DNA of 26,489 bases from CAZKUB01 sp964592335 (GTDB lineage: Archaea; Thermoplasmatota; E2; DHVEG-1), in the NCBI GenBank assembly GCA_964592335.1, contig CAZQEU010000018.1:1-26489 (forward strand), given 5' to 3'. This document shows positions 15,950 through 23,373 of this stretch, one piece after another; position 1 is the stretch's first letter, and every line of letters begins with the position of its first letter. Below the pieces are notes generated by a model. It saw only the letters and a list, made by a program, of their open reading frames with translations. It did not search any database and was not told the origin of the DNA. A program made the position numbers and the translations under genes.

Positions 15950-17005
15950 TCAACATATTCTTGGAACAGGATCACCAATGGGTTTGTGAAGATTTCTTTT
16001 TCCACCAACAAATGTTTCAAGAACAACACCTTTTATTTTCTTGGTTGCTTCACCTATGATTGCCGCGTTTTTACCAAGTGGATGTTTCTTTATTTCAGAT
16101 AAAATTTCTTCTGCTTTTTCTGATACTACACCCATGACTACTTTTCCCTCATTTCCAATTTCAAGTGGGTCAATTCCTAGCATATCACATGCTGAGTGTA
16201 CCCCTCCAGGAATTGGTATTTCTTCTTCATAAAGAATTATTCCTGTCTTTGATTTATCGGCAAACTCATTTACTGTGTTTGCAAGGCCTCCTCGAGTTGG
16301 ATCCTTTGCAGATACAACTCCACCTATCTTTAGCGCTTTTTCCATCAATTCATTTATTGGTGCTACATCTGATTTAATAGTTGTTTCAAAACCATATCCC
16401 TCACGATAGGACATAAGGGCTATCCCGTGCTCACCTATGTTTCCTGAGACAATGATTTTATCTCCATCCTGTATATTTGAATCGACAAGCCAGTTTGATT
16501 TGTATTTTCTGTAGTTTTTTACTTCTTTGAAGTTGTCATCCAATAGTTTTGTTCTCTTACCAATACCACTTGTATTTATCATAAATTCTTGTATAGCGCC
16601 TTTTTCAACAACCTTTGTATCTCCTGTAACAATTGGGACTTCTGCTTTTTTTGAAGTACTACTTATGCTTTTGACAATTGTTTCAAAAACATCTAAACTA
16701 AGACCTTCTTCGATGATAAAACCAAGGGATAACGCTATTGGTTTTGCACCCATCACACTTATGTCATTTACAGTGCCTGCAACGGCAAGGCTTCCCAGAT
16801 CCCCTCCTGGAAAAATAAGGGGTGTTATTGTATGTGAATCCGTGCTAAAAACAATATCATCTATCACTGCTGAGTCATCCAGCATTGATAGGTTTACCTC
16901 GCCTTTTTTTGTCTCTGCTCCAAAGTATTTTAAAATTTTTTCTTTGACAAGGCTATCCATTTGTTCTCCACCAGCACCTTGTGCCAGTCTTATCTTATCA
17001 GACAT
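15950..17005 (-). CDS. hypE: Hydrogenase maturation protein HypE
   Basis: A 351-residue HypE of the AIRS/PurM ATPase fold. It receives a carbamoyl group from HypF on its C-terminal Cys and dehydrates it to a thiocyanate with ATP, giving the cyanide ligands of the Fe centre. The protein ends in DPVPRIC, so the reactive Cys351 is intact. Internal marks are LAQGAGGEQM at the start, LDDSAVIDD, GDLGSLAVAGTVNDISVMGA and KDPTRGGLA. The gene is read just ahead of the hydrogenase genes. No ribosome site is seen before the ATG. Confidence 0.96.
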   Translation of the reverse strand: MSDKIRLAQGAGGEQMDSLVKEKILKYFGAETKKGEVNLSMLDDSAVIDDIVFSTDSHTITPLIFPGGDLGSLAVAGTVNDISVMGAKPIALSLGFIIEEGLSLDVFETIVKSISSTSKKAEVPIVTGDTKVVEKGAIQEFMINTSGIGKRTKLLDDNFKEVKNYRKYKSNWLVDSNIQDGDKIIVSGNIGEHGIALMSYREGYGFETTIKSDVAPINELMEKALKIGGVVSAKDPTRGGLANTVNEFADKSKTGIILYEEEIPIPGGVHSACDMLGIDPLEIGNEGKVVMGVVSEKAEEILSEIKKHPLGKNAAIIGEATKKIKGVVLETFVGGKRNLHKPIGDPVPRIC

Positions 17006-17064
17006 AAATCTTATTTTTGCGATGCATAAGCTTTATTTATAATCTATGGTTCCACTGCTTTAAA

Positions 17065-17364
17065 ATGATTTATAGTATAATTTCACAATTATTCGGTCGA
17101 AACCCAAATATTCATGATATAATAATTGCCATTGTAAGTTTTCTTTTCGCATTTATTCTTTTACCACAGCTAAGAGATGTTTACAAAAGTGGTACGGTTT
17201 TAAATTTGTATACTGCGATTCTTACAACAATAGGACTTATAGTTCTTACAATTAACTTTTATATAATGGGTTTTTGGATAAGTTTTGCCGCTGATTTTTT
17301 CAACTCAGTAGTATGGTTCCTTTTGTTTGTTTTTTCTGTTAAAAATATGAAAGAAAAAGATTAG
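17065..17364 (+). CDS. Small three-helix membrane protein, PQ-loop/SemiSWEET-like
   Basis: About 99 residues with three hydrophobic helices. The first ends in FILLPQLRDVYKSG, which looks like a PQ-loop motif (Pro-Gln with a following basic helix end). The length and three-helix layout fit half-transporters of the SemiSWEET kind. The start is set at ATG 17065; an upstream TTG at 17017 would add 16 residues with no transport-like character. It is convergent with mtnP and the two stop codons overlap. The family call is moderate and no substrate is claimed. Confidence 0.62.
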   Translation: MIYSIISQLFGRNPNIHDIIIAIVSFLFAFILLPQLRDVYKSGTVLNLYTAILTTIGLIVLTINFYIMGFWISFAADFFNSVVWFLLFVFSVKNMKEKD

Positions 17365-18224
17365 GAAAGATATTTTTCTAATAATAATTTGTAAATCTCT
17401 GGTTTTGCATTTTTCTTTATCATCTTAGGATCTGTGATAAGTGCTCCCTCTAACGCGTTTTTACATCCACATTCTCTTTTATAGTTTATCTTTGGGACAA
17501 GGTTTTTAATTATATTTGCAAGGTTTTTATCGTTTTTGTTAAGTATTTCAATAATGGAAGTCACATTTACATCTTCTTCTGCTTCATACCAGCAGTCATA
17601 ATCTGTAACAGTGAGTATCCCACACATACACATCTCCGCTTCACGTGCTAGTTTTGCTTCAGGAGAGAGAGTCATACCAATCACATCTACATTCCAGGAG
17701 CGGTACAGCTTTGATTCTGCTCTAGTGGAAAACTGTGGTCCTTCCATTGAAATATATGTTCCCATATGTACATCTACATCAGTATGTTCTTCGATAGTAT
17801 CTGCAACCAGATCCGATAGTTTTTCACAGAAAGGATCAGCAAAGGCAACATGGGCGACTATTCCATCCTCAAAAAATGTTGTAGATCTTTTAAAGGACCT
17901 TTCAATAAGTTGATCTGCGATTACAAAATCACCTGGTTTAATCCTTTTTCTAAGACTCCCAACAGCAGCAGTAGACACTAGATATTCCACACCACATTGT
18001 TTAAGAGCAAAGATATTTGCTCGGTTATTTACCTGATGGGGAGGATATACATGTCCTTTTCCATGTCTGGGTAAAAACGCTACCTCAGTATCACCTATTT
18101 TTCCAATTGTAACCTCACTGGAAGGCTTTCCAAAAGGAGTTTCTACATCTATTTCCTCTTTGTCTTTTATTATATTCATTTTGTATAATCCGCTTCCGCC
18201 AATAATTCCAATTTTTACTGCCAT
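17361..18224 (-). CDS. mtnP: S-methyl-5'-thioadenosine phosphorylase
   Basis: A 287-residue purine nucleoside phosphorylase-family enzyme that splits methylthioadenosine with phosphate into adenine and methylthioribose-1-phosphate. Visible motifs are GIIGGSGLY at the N terminus (phosphate loop), PRHGKGHVYPPHQVNNRAN, STAAVGSLRKRIKPGDFV, MEGPQFSTRAES and GMTLSPEAKLAREAE. Base choice is shown by TVTDYDCW, whose two Asp residues recognise adenine in MTAPs. This favours methylthioadenosine over methylthioinosine or guanosine. It is divergent from apt, which uses the adenine product. Confidence 0.93.
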   Translation of the reverse strand: MAVKIGIIGGSGLYKMNIIKDKEEIDVETPFGKPSSEVTIGKIGDTEVAFLPRHGKGHVYPPHQVNNRANIFALKQCGVEYLVSTAAVGSLRKRIKPGDFVIADQLIERSFKRSTTFFEDGIVAHVAFADPFCEKLSDLVADTIEEHTDVDVHMGTYISMEGPQFSTRAESKLYRSWNVDVIGMTLSPEAKLAREAEMCMCGILTVTDYDCWYEAEEDVNVTSIIEILNKNDKNLANIIKNLVPKINYKRECGCKNALEGALITDPKMIKKNAKPEIYKLLLEKYLS

Positions 18225-18301
18225 ATATCCTTTTGCGAATAGAAATAACTAAAAAAGCTTTTTGCTTACCCATATAACGCTTATTTGGGGTGAAAAAAGT
18301 T

Positions 18302-18829
18302 ATGACAGAGTCGATAAAAGCAAAAATTAGAACAATTCAACATTGGCCAAAAAAAGGGATTATGTTTCGAGACATTACAACACTTATAAAAGATCCAGAG
18401 GGTTTGAAGGAAACAATAGATTTATTATATGAGCGTTATAAGGATAAAAAAATCGACAAAGTAGTAGGTATCGAAAGTCGTGGTTTTATTTTTGGTGCAC
18501 CTCTCGCATATTTACTTGGAACAGGTTTTGTACCAGTGAGAAAACCAGGTAAACTTCCTGCTGAATGTGTATCCGAAGAATACACTCTCGAGTATGGAAA
18601 AGATAAAATCGAAATTCACAAGGATGCGATTGAAAAAGATGATAGGATCTTAATTGTGGACGATCTAATTGCAACAGCAGGAACCGCAGACGCAGCTCGT
18701 AAACTTGTAAAAAAGTTAGGTGGAGAACTTGTCGAATGCGCATTTATTGTTGAGCTAGTGGATCTTAAAGGTAGAGACAAACTTATTGGAGAAAAGATAT
18801 ATTCTGTTGTTGCATTTGAAGGAGAATAG
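18302..18829 (+). CDS. apt: Adenine phosphoribosyltransferase
   Basis: A 175-residue type I phosphoribosyltransferase. The N-terminal region IRTIQHWPKKGIMFRDIT is the typical Apt opening that closes over the base. The PRPP-binding loop is ILIVDDLIATAGTA, and VGIESRGFIFGAPLA and PVRKPGKLP are standard. It makes AMP from adenine and PRPP and so completes the salvage begun by the divergent mtnP. The start is the ATG ten bases after GGGGTG; an upstream GTG at 18290 would add four residues. The 77-base divergent gap holds both promoters, though I cannot place a clear TATA box. Confidence 0.94.
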   Translation: MTESIKAKIRTIQHWPKKGIMFRDITTLIKDPEGLKETIDLLYERYKDKKIDKVVGIESRGFIFGAPLAYLLGTGFVPVRKPGKLPAECVSEEYTLEYGKDKIEIHKDAIEKDDRILIVDDLIATAGTADAARKLVKKLGGELVECAFIVELVDLKGRDKLIGEKIYSVVAFEGE

Positions 18830-18862
18830 ACAATATAAGTAGCAAATGAAAAATAAGGTGGA

Positions 18863-18879
18863 TCAATTTGTCAAATTGA
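18863..18879. repeat. Perfect 8-base inverted repeat at the end of the endonuclease gene
   Basis: TCAATTTG and CAAATTGA are separated by one base. The repeat covers the last codons of the broken endonuclease gene and the gap after apt. It could be a short hairpin with a three-base loop or a protein site. It has no run of T after it on the plus strand. Confidence 0.4.
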
Positions 18880-19773
18880 AGAGACTAATTTCTTTATTTT
18901 CTTTATATCGGATTCAATAGTCCTTAGTGTCTCTATAACTATCAAAGGATATTTTTCAAATCCATTTTTATTGAGAAGATTTCGCCTTCTTGTATAATAA
19001 CAATCTGTACTCTCTAATTTAGAATTTTGATATTTAACCGATGGATGAAACTCAACAAAAACTCTATTCTGAATGAAGAAATCAATGTGTTTTTTGTTTA
19101 TTCTAAAATGTATGTTTTTTCCCTCAATTGGCCTGTCGATCAATTGATGATTAACAAATTTTTTACATACTTTTCTTTCACTATCAGAGTCAAAAAAACA
19201 ACCCATGAATTCATAAGGATGATTTCTTCTTGAGCTTTCTAAGGCCAACAATCCTAGCGGGTACATCTCATGTGCTTTTTTAGACATTTCATTCAATTGA
19301 TTTGGATTTTTCTTCATACATATCGCCGCAGCCTCTTTTTGATGTTTAACAAATGTACCTCTCTTTTTCATTGTTAAATGAGCTTTTTTCATGTTTCTTC
19401 TAGAATGCTCTGGATCAATTTCTTGTAATCTTTTAGCCATCATAGAGAAATACTCAGGGTTATCCCTTAATTTTTTAGCTCTCTTTTTGCCATTTATCAC
19501 TGCATATTTCTTTGCAAGTTCGTATCCTAACCATGGATGCTTTTGCTGAGCGATTTTACCCGCTTTGCTATATAAGTTTGGATGTTTAGCAATTGCTTTC
19601 TTTTGATTTCTTTTTGCTACAACACAATATTTATATCATCTTGCAGATTTTTTAACATATCTGGTACCTAAAGGTAGATTTAATTCATTTGCAATTTCTT
19701 CTATAGAAAAACCTTGATCTAAAAGATTTTCAACTTTGTTTCTGATAAAAATATGCTTTTCATCTTTTTTCAT
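18871..19773 (-). pseudogene. Vsr/EDxHD-like endonuclease with in-frame TGA at codon 46
   Basis: A 301-codon frame interrupted by one TGA (19636-19638). Codons 1-45 form a helix-turn-helix-like segment (FSIEEIANELNLPLGTR). After the stop the frame stays open to the end, with several repeated helical units rich in His, Lys and Pro (KHPNLYSKAGKI, KKHPW-type), resembling NUMOD-like DNA-binding repeats. The C-terminal part looks like a nuclease core: FFDSDSERK (Glu199), KKHIDFFI (Asp231) and VFVEFHP (Glu241, His243). That order suits Vsr-like or EDxHD homing endonucleases. A GTG at codon 92 could restart translation and make the C-terminal 209 residues alone. It is probably a decayed mobile nuclease; a sequencing error or live two-part gene is possible. 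Confidence 0.72.
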
Positions 19774-19807
19774 CTTAAAAATACCATATTTTTAATTTTT
19801 TTGTTAA

Positions 19808-19815
19808 TATATAAA
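19808..19815 (+). promoter_or_regulatory. Likely TATA box for hycI
   Basis: TATATAAA lies 56 bases before the hycI ATG, in the 97-base divergent gap next to the broken endonuclease gene. A start about 25 bases downstream would leave a leader of about 30 bases. On the opposite strand the same element could serve the nuclease gene. Confidence 0.45.
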
Positions 19816-19870
19816 GATTAAATACAGATGGGTGAAAGTATTAAATTAGAATAAAGTATCCATAATCGAA

Positions 19871-20305
19871 ATGAATTTTGTTATAATGTGCATCGGCAAT
19901 CCTGAAGGTGGAGACGATGCAGTAGGACTATATATTGCTGATAAACTAAAGGATACAGATATGGATGTTATTGACTGTAGAACTACTCCTGAAAACTACA
20001 CTAGTGTTGTAAAAAGAAAAAACCCCGGTAAATTAGTTATAATTGATGCTGCGGATATGAATCTTGAACCTGGTGAAACACGTATTGTTCCTAAGGAAAA
20101 AATCGGTGTTATGACAATTAGCACACATGGGATTCCTTTATCTGTTTTAATGGGCTATTTAGAACAAAGTGTAAAAGAAGTAATTTTGATTGGAATTCAA
20201 CCAAAGACTATGTCTGGAGAGATGACAGAGATTGTTAGAAACACCGCTGATAAATTGATAGAAATAATAACAAAATATGAAATTGACAAATTAAAACATT
20301 TATAA
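19871..20305 (+). CDS. hycI: Hydrogenase maturation endopeptidase HycI
   Basis: A 144-residue HyaD/HycI-type aspartic-like protease that uses the bound nickel to recognise and trim the hydrogenase large subunit. The opening MCIGNPEGGDDAVGLYIA contains the conserved nickel-binding Asp/Glu region. The second ligand region is LVIIDAADMNLEPGE, and the His is in TISTHGIPL. GIQPKTMSGEMTE near the end is also typical of HycI in archaea. The only visible client is the large subunit at 13608-14846, which carries a 32-residue tail. The gene stands apart from the hyp genes and between two broken genes. No strong ribosome site precedes the ATG. Confidence 0.93.
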   Translation: MNFVIMCIGNPEGGDDAVGLYIADKLKDTDMDVIDCRTTPENYTSVVKRKNPGKLVIIDAADMNLEPGETRIVPKEKIGVMTISTHGIPLSVLMGYLEQSVKEVILIGIQPKTMSGEMTEIVRNTADKLIEIITKYEIDKLKHL

Positions 20306-20330
20306 GATAAACAAGCAAAAATAATAATTG

Positions 20331-21012
20331 TCAAATATCAAACATTTTGTTTTTACAACGAGTCACAATAAAAGACATTATAGATGATTTAATCTCCTCC
20401 ATTACATTTTTAACAGGTCTAGTTCGATAATATCTTCTAAACTTCATGTTTGTAATTGAGCAAAATTCACAGCCATTGGGGCAACCACGTGTAGCGTGTA
20501 TACCAATAGTTCTCTCTAAAGGATATACATTTTTTAAAGGAGGCAAGTTCTCTAATTTCACAGGCGCTGCTGTATGTCTATAAAAAGGTTTTAATTTACC
20601 ATTTTTGAAATCATTGAGTAACTGTGGCCAAATTTTGTCTGCTTCGCCTATAACTACACTATCTGCATGTTGCTTTGCATCTTGAAGGAAGTGCCGATGC
20701 ATGCCACCCACCTATTACTACAGTGACCCCTCTATTTCTAAATTCATCAGTCATTTCATATGCAGTATATGCAAGGACAGTGCTAGTTGTTAATGCTACC
20801 AAATCATAATGTTCATCAAAATCAATTTTGTTTATTTCATCTTGTACCACACTAATCTCATAATTCTCAGGTGTAAGAGCAGCAAGTATTGAGAAAGCCA
20901 AAGGTCTTCTGAACGCAGCATATCTTGAGTAAAATGAATAAAATAAGTTATTCTCCATATATTTTTTCCTTTTAGGAGTTCTTTTTTTTGGATCAATAAA
21001 TAATATCTTCAT
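20331..21012 (-). pseudogene. B12-binding radical SAM protein, frameshifted and 3'-truncated
   Basis: Two overlapping frames are parts of one gene. The N-terminal part (20659-21012) has the B12-binding-like domain up to VVIGGWHASALP, then runs out of frame. The second (20331-20711) resumes with AKQHADSVVIGEADKIWPQ and carries the radical SAM cluster motif GCPNGCEFC. Removing one base near 20685-20690 joins them cleanly as LPSDAKQHADS. The C terminus is also missing: after VKNVMEEIKS the frame holds an odd SIMSFIVTRC segment and soon stops, only about 230 residues in total against roughly 450 for the family. It abuts hycI. The gene is dead or a remnant. Confidence 0.85.
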
Positions 21013-21106
21013 TATCTGAAATATATGAAATAAGATATTTAGTTTTAACCTTTTTTTATAAGTAGATCTTTTCTATAGAATTATACAGAATCAGCCTTCA
21101 ACAATA

Positions 21107-22027
21107 CTAATAAGGATACTTTTTACCAACACTCTCTGTTGATGCAAGTGCTGCAACAGCTCCTTGTGCACATGCGGTTACAACTTGCCTTAGACCGCCT
21201 GTTATATCTCCTGCAGCATATATTCCCTTGATGTTGGTTCGTCCTTGAGGGTCAGTTATAATATATCCTCTACCATCAGTTTTTATACCAACTTTTTTCG
21301 CAAGATCACTCTGAGGAATCTCTCCGATCGAAATAAAAACTCCATCTACAGAAAGCTCTGATTTTTTATCTGATTTTACATCACAAATTTTCAAGTATTC
21401 TACTTTATCTTCGCCGTTTATAGATTTTACCTCAGTGTTATAAATTATTTTAACGCCTTTTTTTATCGCTTCATCCTGATATGATTTCTCGGCACGAAGT
21501 TGATCTCTCCTGTGTATTACATATACTTCCTTGCAACCAATCTGTTTGAGATAAATAGACTCTATAAGAGCGGAATTACCCCCGCCGACAACTGCTACAA
21601 TTTTGTCTTTGAAAAAGAAACCATCACATGTAGCACAATAAGAAACCCCTTTTCCTTGAAGCTCTTTTTCTCCAGAGACATTCAGTTTTCTGTACTCAGT
21701 ACCCATACAAAGCAGTACTGCTTTTACATCATATTCTTTTTTTGAAGTCTTAATTTTAAAACCGTCTTTTGATTTAATAATATCAATTACTTCTTCACCA
21801 AAATTAATCTTTGTATATTTCTGAGCATGTGCTTTCATCTTTTCAGTCAGATCAAAACCATTTATAGATTCAAAACCAGGATAATTCTCAATATTAGGCG
21901 ATATTGCTGCAAGTCCTCCACCCATGCCTTTATCAAATATTAACGTTGAAATCCCTGCTCTGTTCGCATAAATAGCAGCTGCATAACCAGCTGGTCCTGC
22001 CCCGATTATTGCTATCTCATTTTTCAT
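21107..22027 (-). CDS. trxB: Thioredoxin reductase
   Basis: A 306-residue FAD-dependent disulfide reductase of the TrxB kind. The FAD site is IIGAGPAGYAAAIYANRAG, the redox pair is CATC (Cys131, Cys134), the NADPH-binding site is VVGGGNSALIES with HRRDQLRAE, and the C-terminal FAD motif is IKGIYAAGDITGG. The HRRxxxR residues favour NADPH. Its length is normal for low-molecular-weight TrxB. It is the last gene of the nrd operon, 41 bases after the DUF1893 gene. It may feed electrons to the ribonucleotide reductase through a thioredoxin, or may serve the thioredoxin at 4329-4697 (inference). Confidence 0.93.
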   Translation of the reverse strand: MKNEIAIIGAGPAGYAAAIYANRAGISTLIFDKGMGGGLAAISPNIENYPGFESINGFDLTEKMKAHAQKYTKINFGEEVIDIIKSKDGFKIKTSKKEYDVKAVLLCMGTEYRKLNVSGEKELQGKGVSYCATCDGFFFKDKIVAVVGGGNSALIESIYLKQIGCKEVYVIHRRDQLRAEKSYQDEAIKKGVKIIYNTEVKSINGEDKVEYLKICDVKSDKKSELSVDGVFISIGEIPQSDLAKKVGIKTDGRGYIITDPQGRTNIKGIYAAGDITGGLRQVVTACAQGAVAALASTESVGKKYPY

Positions 22028-22068
22028 ATCTTCAAAACCCCCAAAAACAATTTCTTATTAATAGTTTT

Positions 22069-22503
22069 TTACATCAGAATTTTTTCTTTTAAAATAGTGT
22101 ATGCTTGCTTTGGTGAAGAAATTTTTTCAAGCATTTTTTCAAAAGGACACCTATCTGTTTTATCACGGTTTTGAATACGATTTATTAAACAATCAGCTTG
22201 ACTAGGCACTCCACCTATTAAAAGAAGTGCTATAGCTGTTTTTGTCGCCTGAGGTGAATAAACAGCTTTTGCTTGTGCATATCGGCAGAGAAGAGCAGAG
22301 GCTTTCCCAAGAATCCTATCACCCACGATACATCCATGAGTCTTTTCACCAAGTTCTTCAATTGCCTCTAATATCGGGCGTACTCCATCTCCTTTTTTCT
22401 TGTATATTACCTGACTATTTTTGATAAAAACAATTGAATAATCCGATGTCTGGATAATGTCTCTAGCCAACTCTAAACCAGATATTACTTCTTCACTGAC
22501 CAT
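22069..22503 (-). CDS. DUF1893 protein (TM1506-like, deaminase fold)
   Basis: A 144-residue protein matching DUF1893 (TM1506 family, a cytidine-deaminase-like fold of unknown activity). The features are SIVFIKNSQVIYKKKGDGVRPIL, CIVGDRILGKASALLC, and the closing INRIQNRDKTDRCPFEKM with one conserved Cys. No canonical HAE/PCxxC deaminase zinc motif is seen, so catalytic deamination is not supported. It lies six bases after nrdG and is surely in its operon. The context hints at a link to nucleotide or radical metabolism, but this is unproven. Confidence 0.85.
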   Translation of the reverse strand: MVSEEVISGLELARDIIQTSDYSIVFIKNSQVIYKKKGDGVRPILEAIEELGEKTHGCIVGDRILGKASALLCRYAQAKAVYSPQATKTAIALLLIGGVPSQADCLINRIQNRDKTDRCPFEKMLEKISSPKQAYTILKEKILM

Positions 22504-22509
22504 TATAAT

Positions 22510-23202
22510 CTAAGTTCCCCTAATCTTGCAATGCTTAAAAAAAGGTTTGACTGTTTTTAATGTGTTTAAAAGTTCTTCTTCTGTATAAGATTCTAATTTG
22601 CTAAGATCTGATGATAAAGTGGGTATATCATTTTTGAATTGTTGAAGGAAATATTTTTCAGACCCGTTAAGCCACTTACCTATTTTGCTTATATCCGTTT
22701 TATCAAGCATAACGGGAACAAAAGTTGTTTTAAACTCATAACCCACTCCAGATTTTTTTATTATATCAATGCTTTTTTGTATTTTATCTGTATCAACCTT
22801 TGTACCAGCTAGATCTGCGTATTTTTCCTTAGATGCTTTAACATCCATTGCAACATAATCCACAAGTTTTTCATCTATCATTTCCTTTAGTTTCTCAGGA
22901 AAAGTACCATTTGTATCAATCTTGATTTTATAACCAAGATCCTTTACTTTCCTGCAGAACTCTTTTAAGTCAGCTTGTAAAAAGGGTTCACCACCAGAAA
23001 TAGTAAGTGCTTCAAGAAAACCTTTTCTTTTCTCTAAAAAACTTAATATTTCTTCTTCGGAGAACAAATCGGATTTTTCTTTTACAAGTTCTTTGTTATA
23101 ACAAAAAGGACAGGAAAAATTACAGCCTACTGTCCAGATAATAGCACTTACATGCTCTGGGTAATCAAGCAGAGTTGTTTTCTGAAATCCACCTATTTTC
23201 AT
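22510..23202 (-). CDS. nrdG: Anaerobic ribonucleotide reductase activating protein NrdG
   Basis: A 230-residue radical SAM activase that makes the glycyl radical on class III ribonucleotide reductase. The cluster motif is GCNFSCPFCYN (Cys27, Cys31, Cys34). The SAM-binding LTISGGEPFLQADL follows, then IKIDTNGTFPEKL and VDYVAMDVKA. The opening MKIGGFQKTTLLDYPEHVSA is the long-form archaeal and bacterial NrdG type. Its ATG overlaps the stop of the small glycyl-motif gene as ATGA, so its synthesis is coupled to that ORF. The substrate glycine is inferred to be Gly22 of that small ORF. Confidence 0.95.
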   Translation of the reverse strand: MKIGGFQKTTLLDYPEHVSAIIWTVGCNFSCPFCYNKELVKEKSDLFSEEEILSFLEKRKGFLEALTISGGEPFLQADLKEFCRKVKDLGYKIKIDTNGTFPEKLKEMIDEKLVDYVAMDVKASKEKYADLAGTKVDTDKIQKSIDIIKKSGVGYEFKTTFVPVMLDKTDISKIGKWLNGSEKYFLQQFKNDIPTLSSDLSKLESYTEEELLNTLKTVKPFFKHCKIRGT

Positions 23203-23372
23203 TGAATTTTTACCTTCACCTTTTTTTCTTTTTCTTGTTTAAACATCTTTCTGTCGCTAAATTCCTGTCGTTTACCTCTATTCCATTGGTTAACCGGTCT
23301 TAAATATCCAACAACTCTTGAATAAACCTCACATCTAGTTCTTTTATTTTCTAAGTTTTCTTTTTTATTCAA
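23199..23372 (-). CDS. Separate small ORF carrying the NrdD glycyl-radical motif
   Basis: A 57-residue ORF too short for many gene callers. Its middle reads CEVYSRVVGYLRPVNQW, followed by GKRQEFSDRKMF. This is the C-terminal glycyl-radical loop of class III ribonucleotide reductase, with Gly22 as the radical carrier, and the nrdD gene just upstream lacks it. The start is TTG, with GGAGGG eight bases before, inside the last codons of nrdD; the nrdD stop ends one base earlier. Its own stop overlaps the nrdG start. It may work as a separate subunit that inserts into NrdD, as GrcA does for pyruvate formate-lyase. An indel in an A run could fuse it to nrdD, so a one-base error or programmed shift is the alternative. 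Confidence 0.85.
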   Translation of the reverse strand: MNKKENLENKRTRCEVYSRVVGYLRPVNQWNRGKRQEFSDRKMFKQEKEKKVKVKIQ

Positions 23373-23373
23373 T

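Noticed and set aside
16527..17042. 171-codon plus-strand frame opposite hypE
   Set aside because: Antisense shadow; HypE is complete with its C-terminal PRIC on the other strand.
19636..19638. TGA as a recoded tryptophan or selenocysteine
   Set aside because: TGA ends several normal genes here (DUF89, the small glycyl ORF, the hydrogenase small subunit), and no SECIS-like hairpin is apparent. A nonsense change is simpler.
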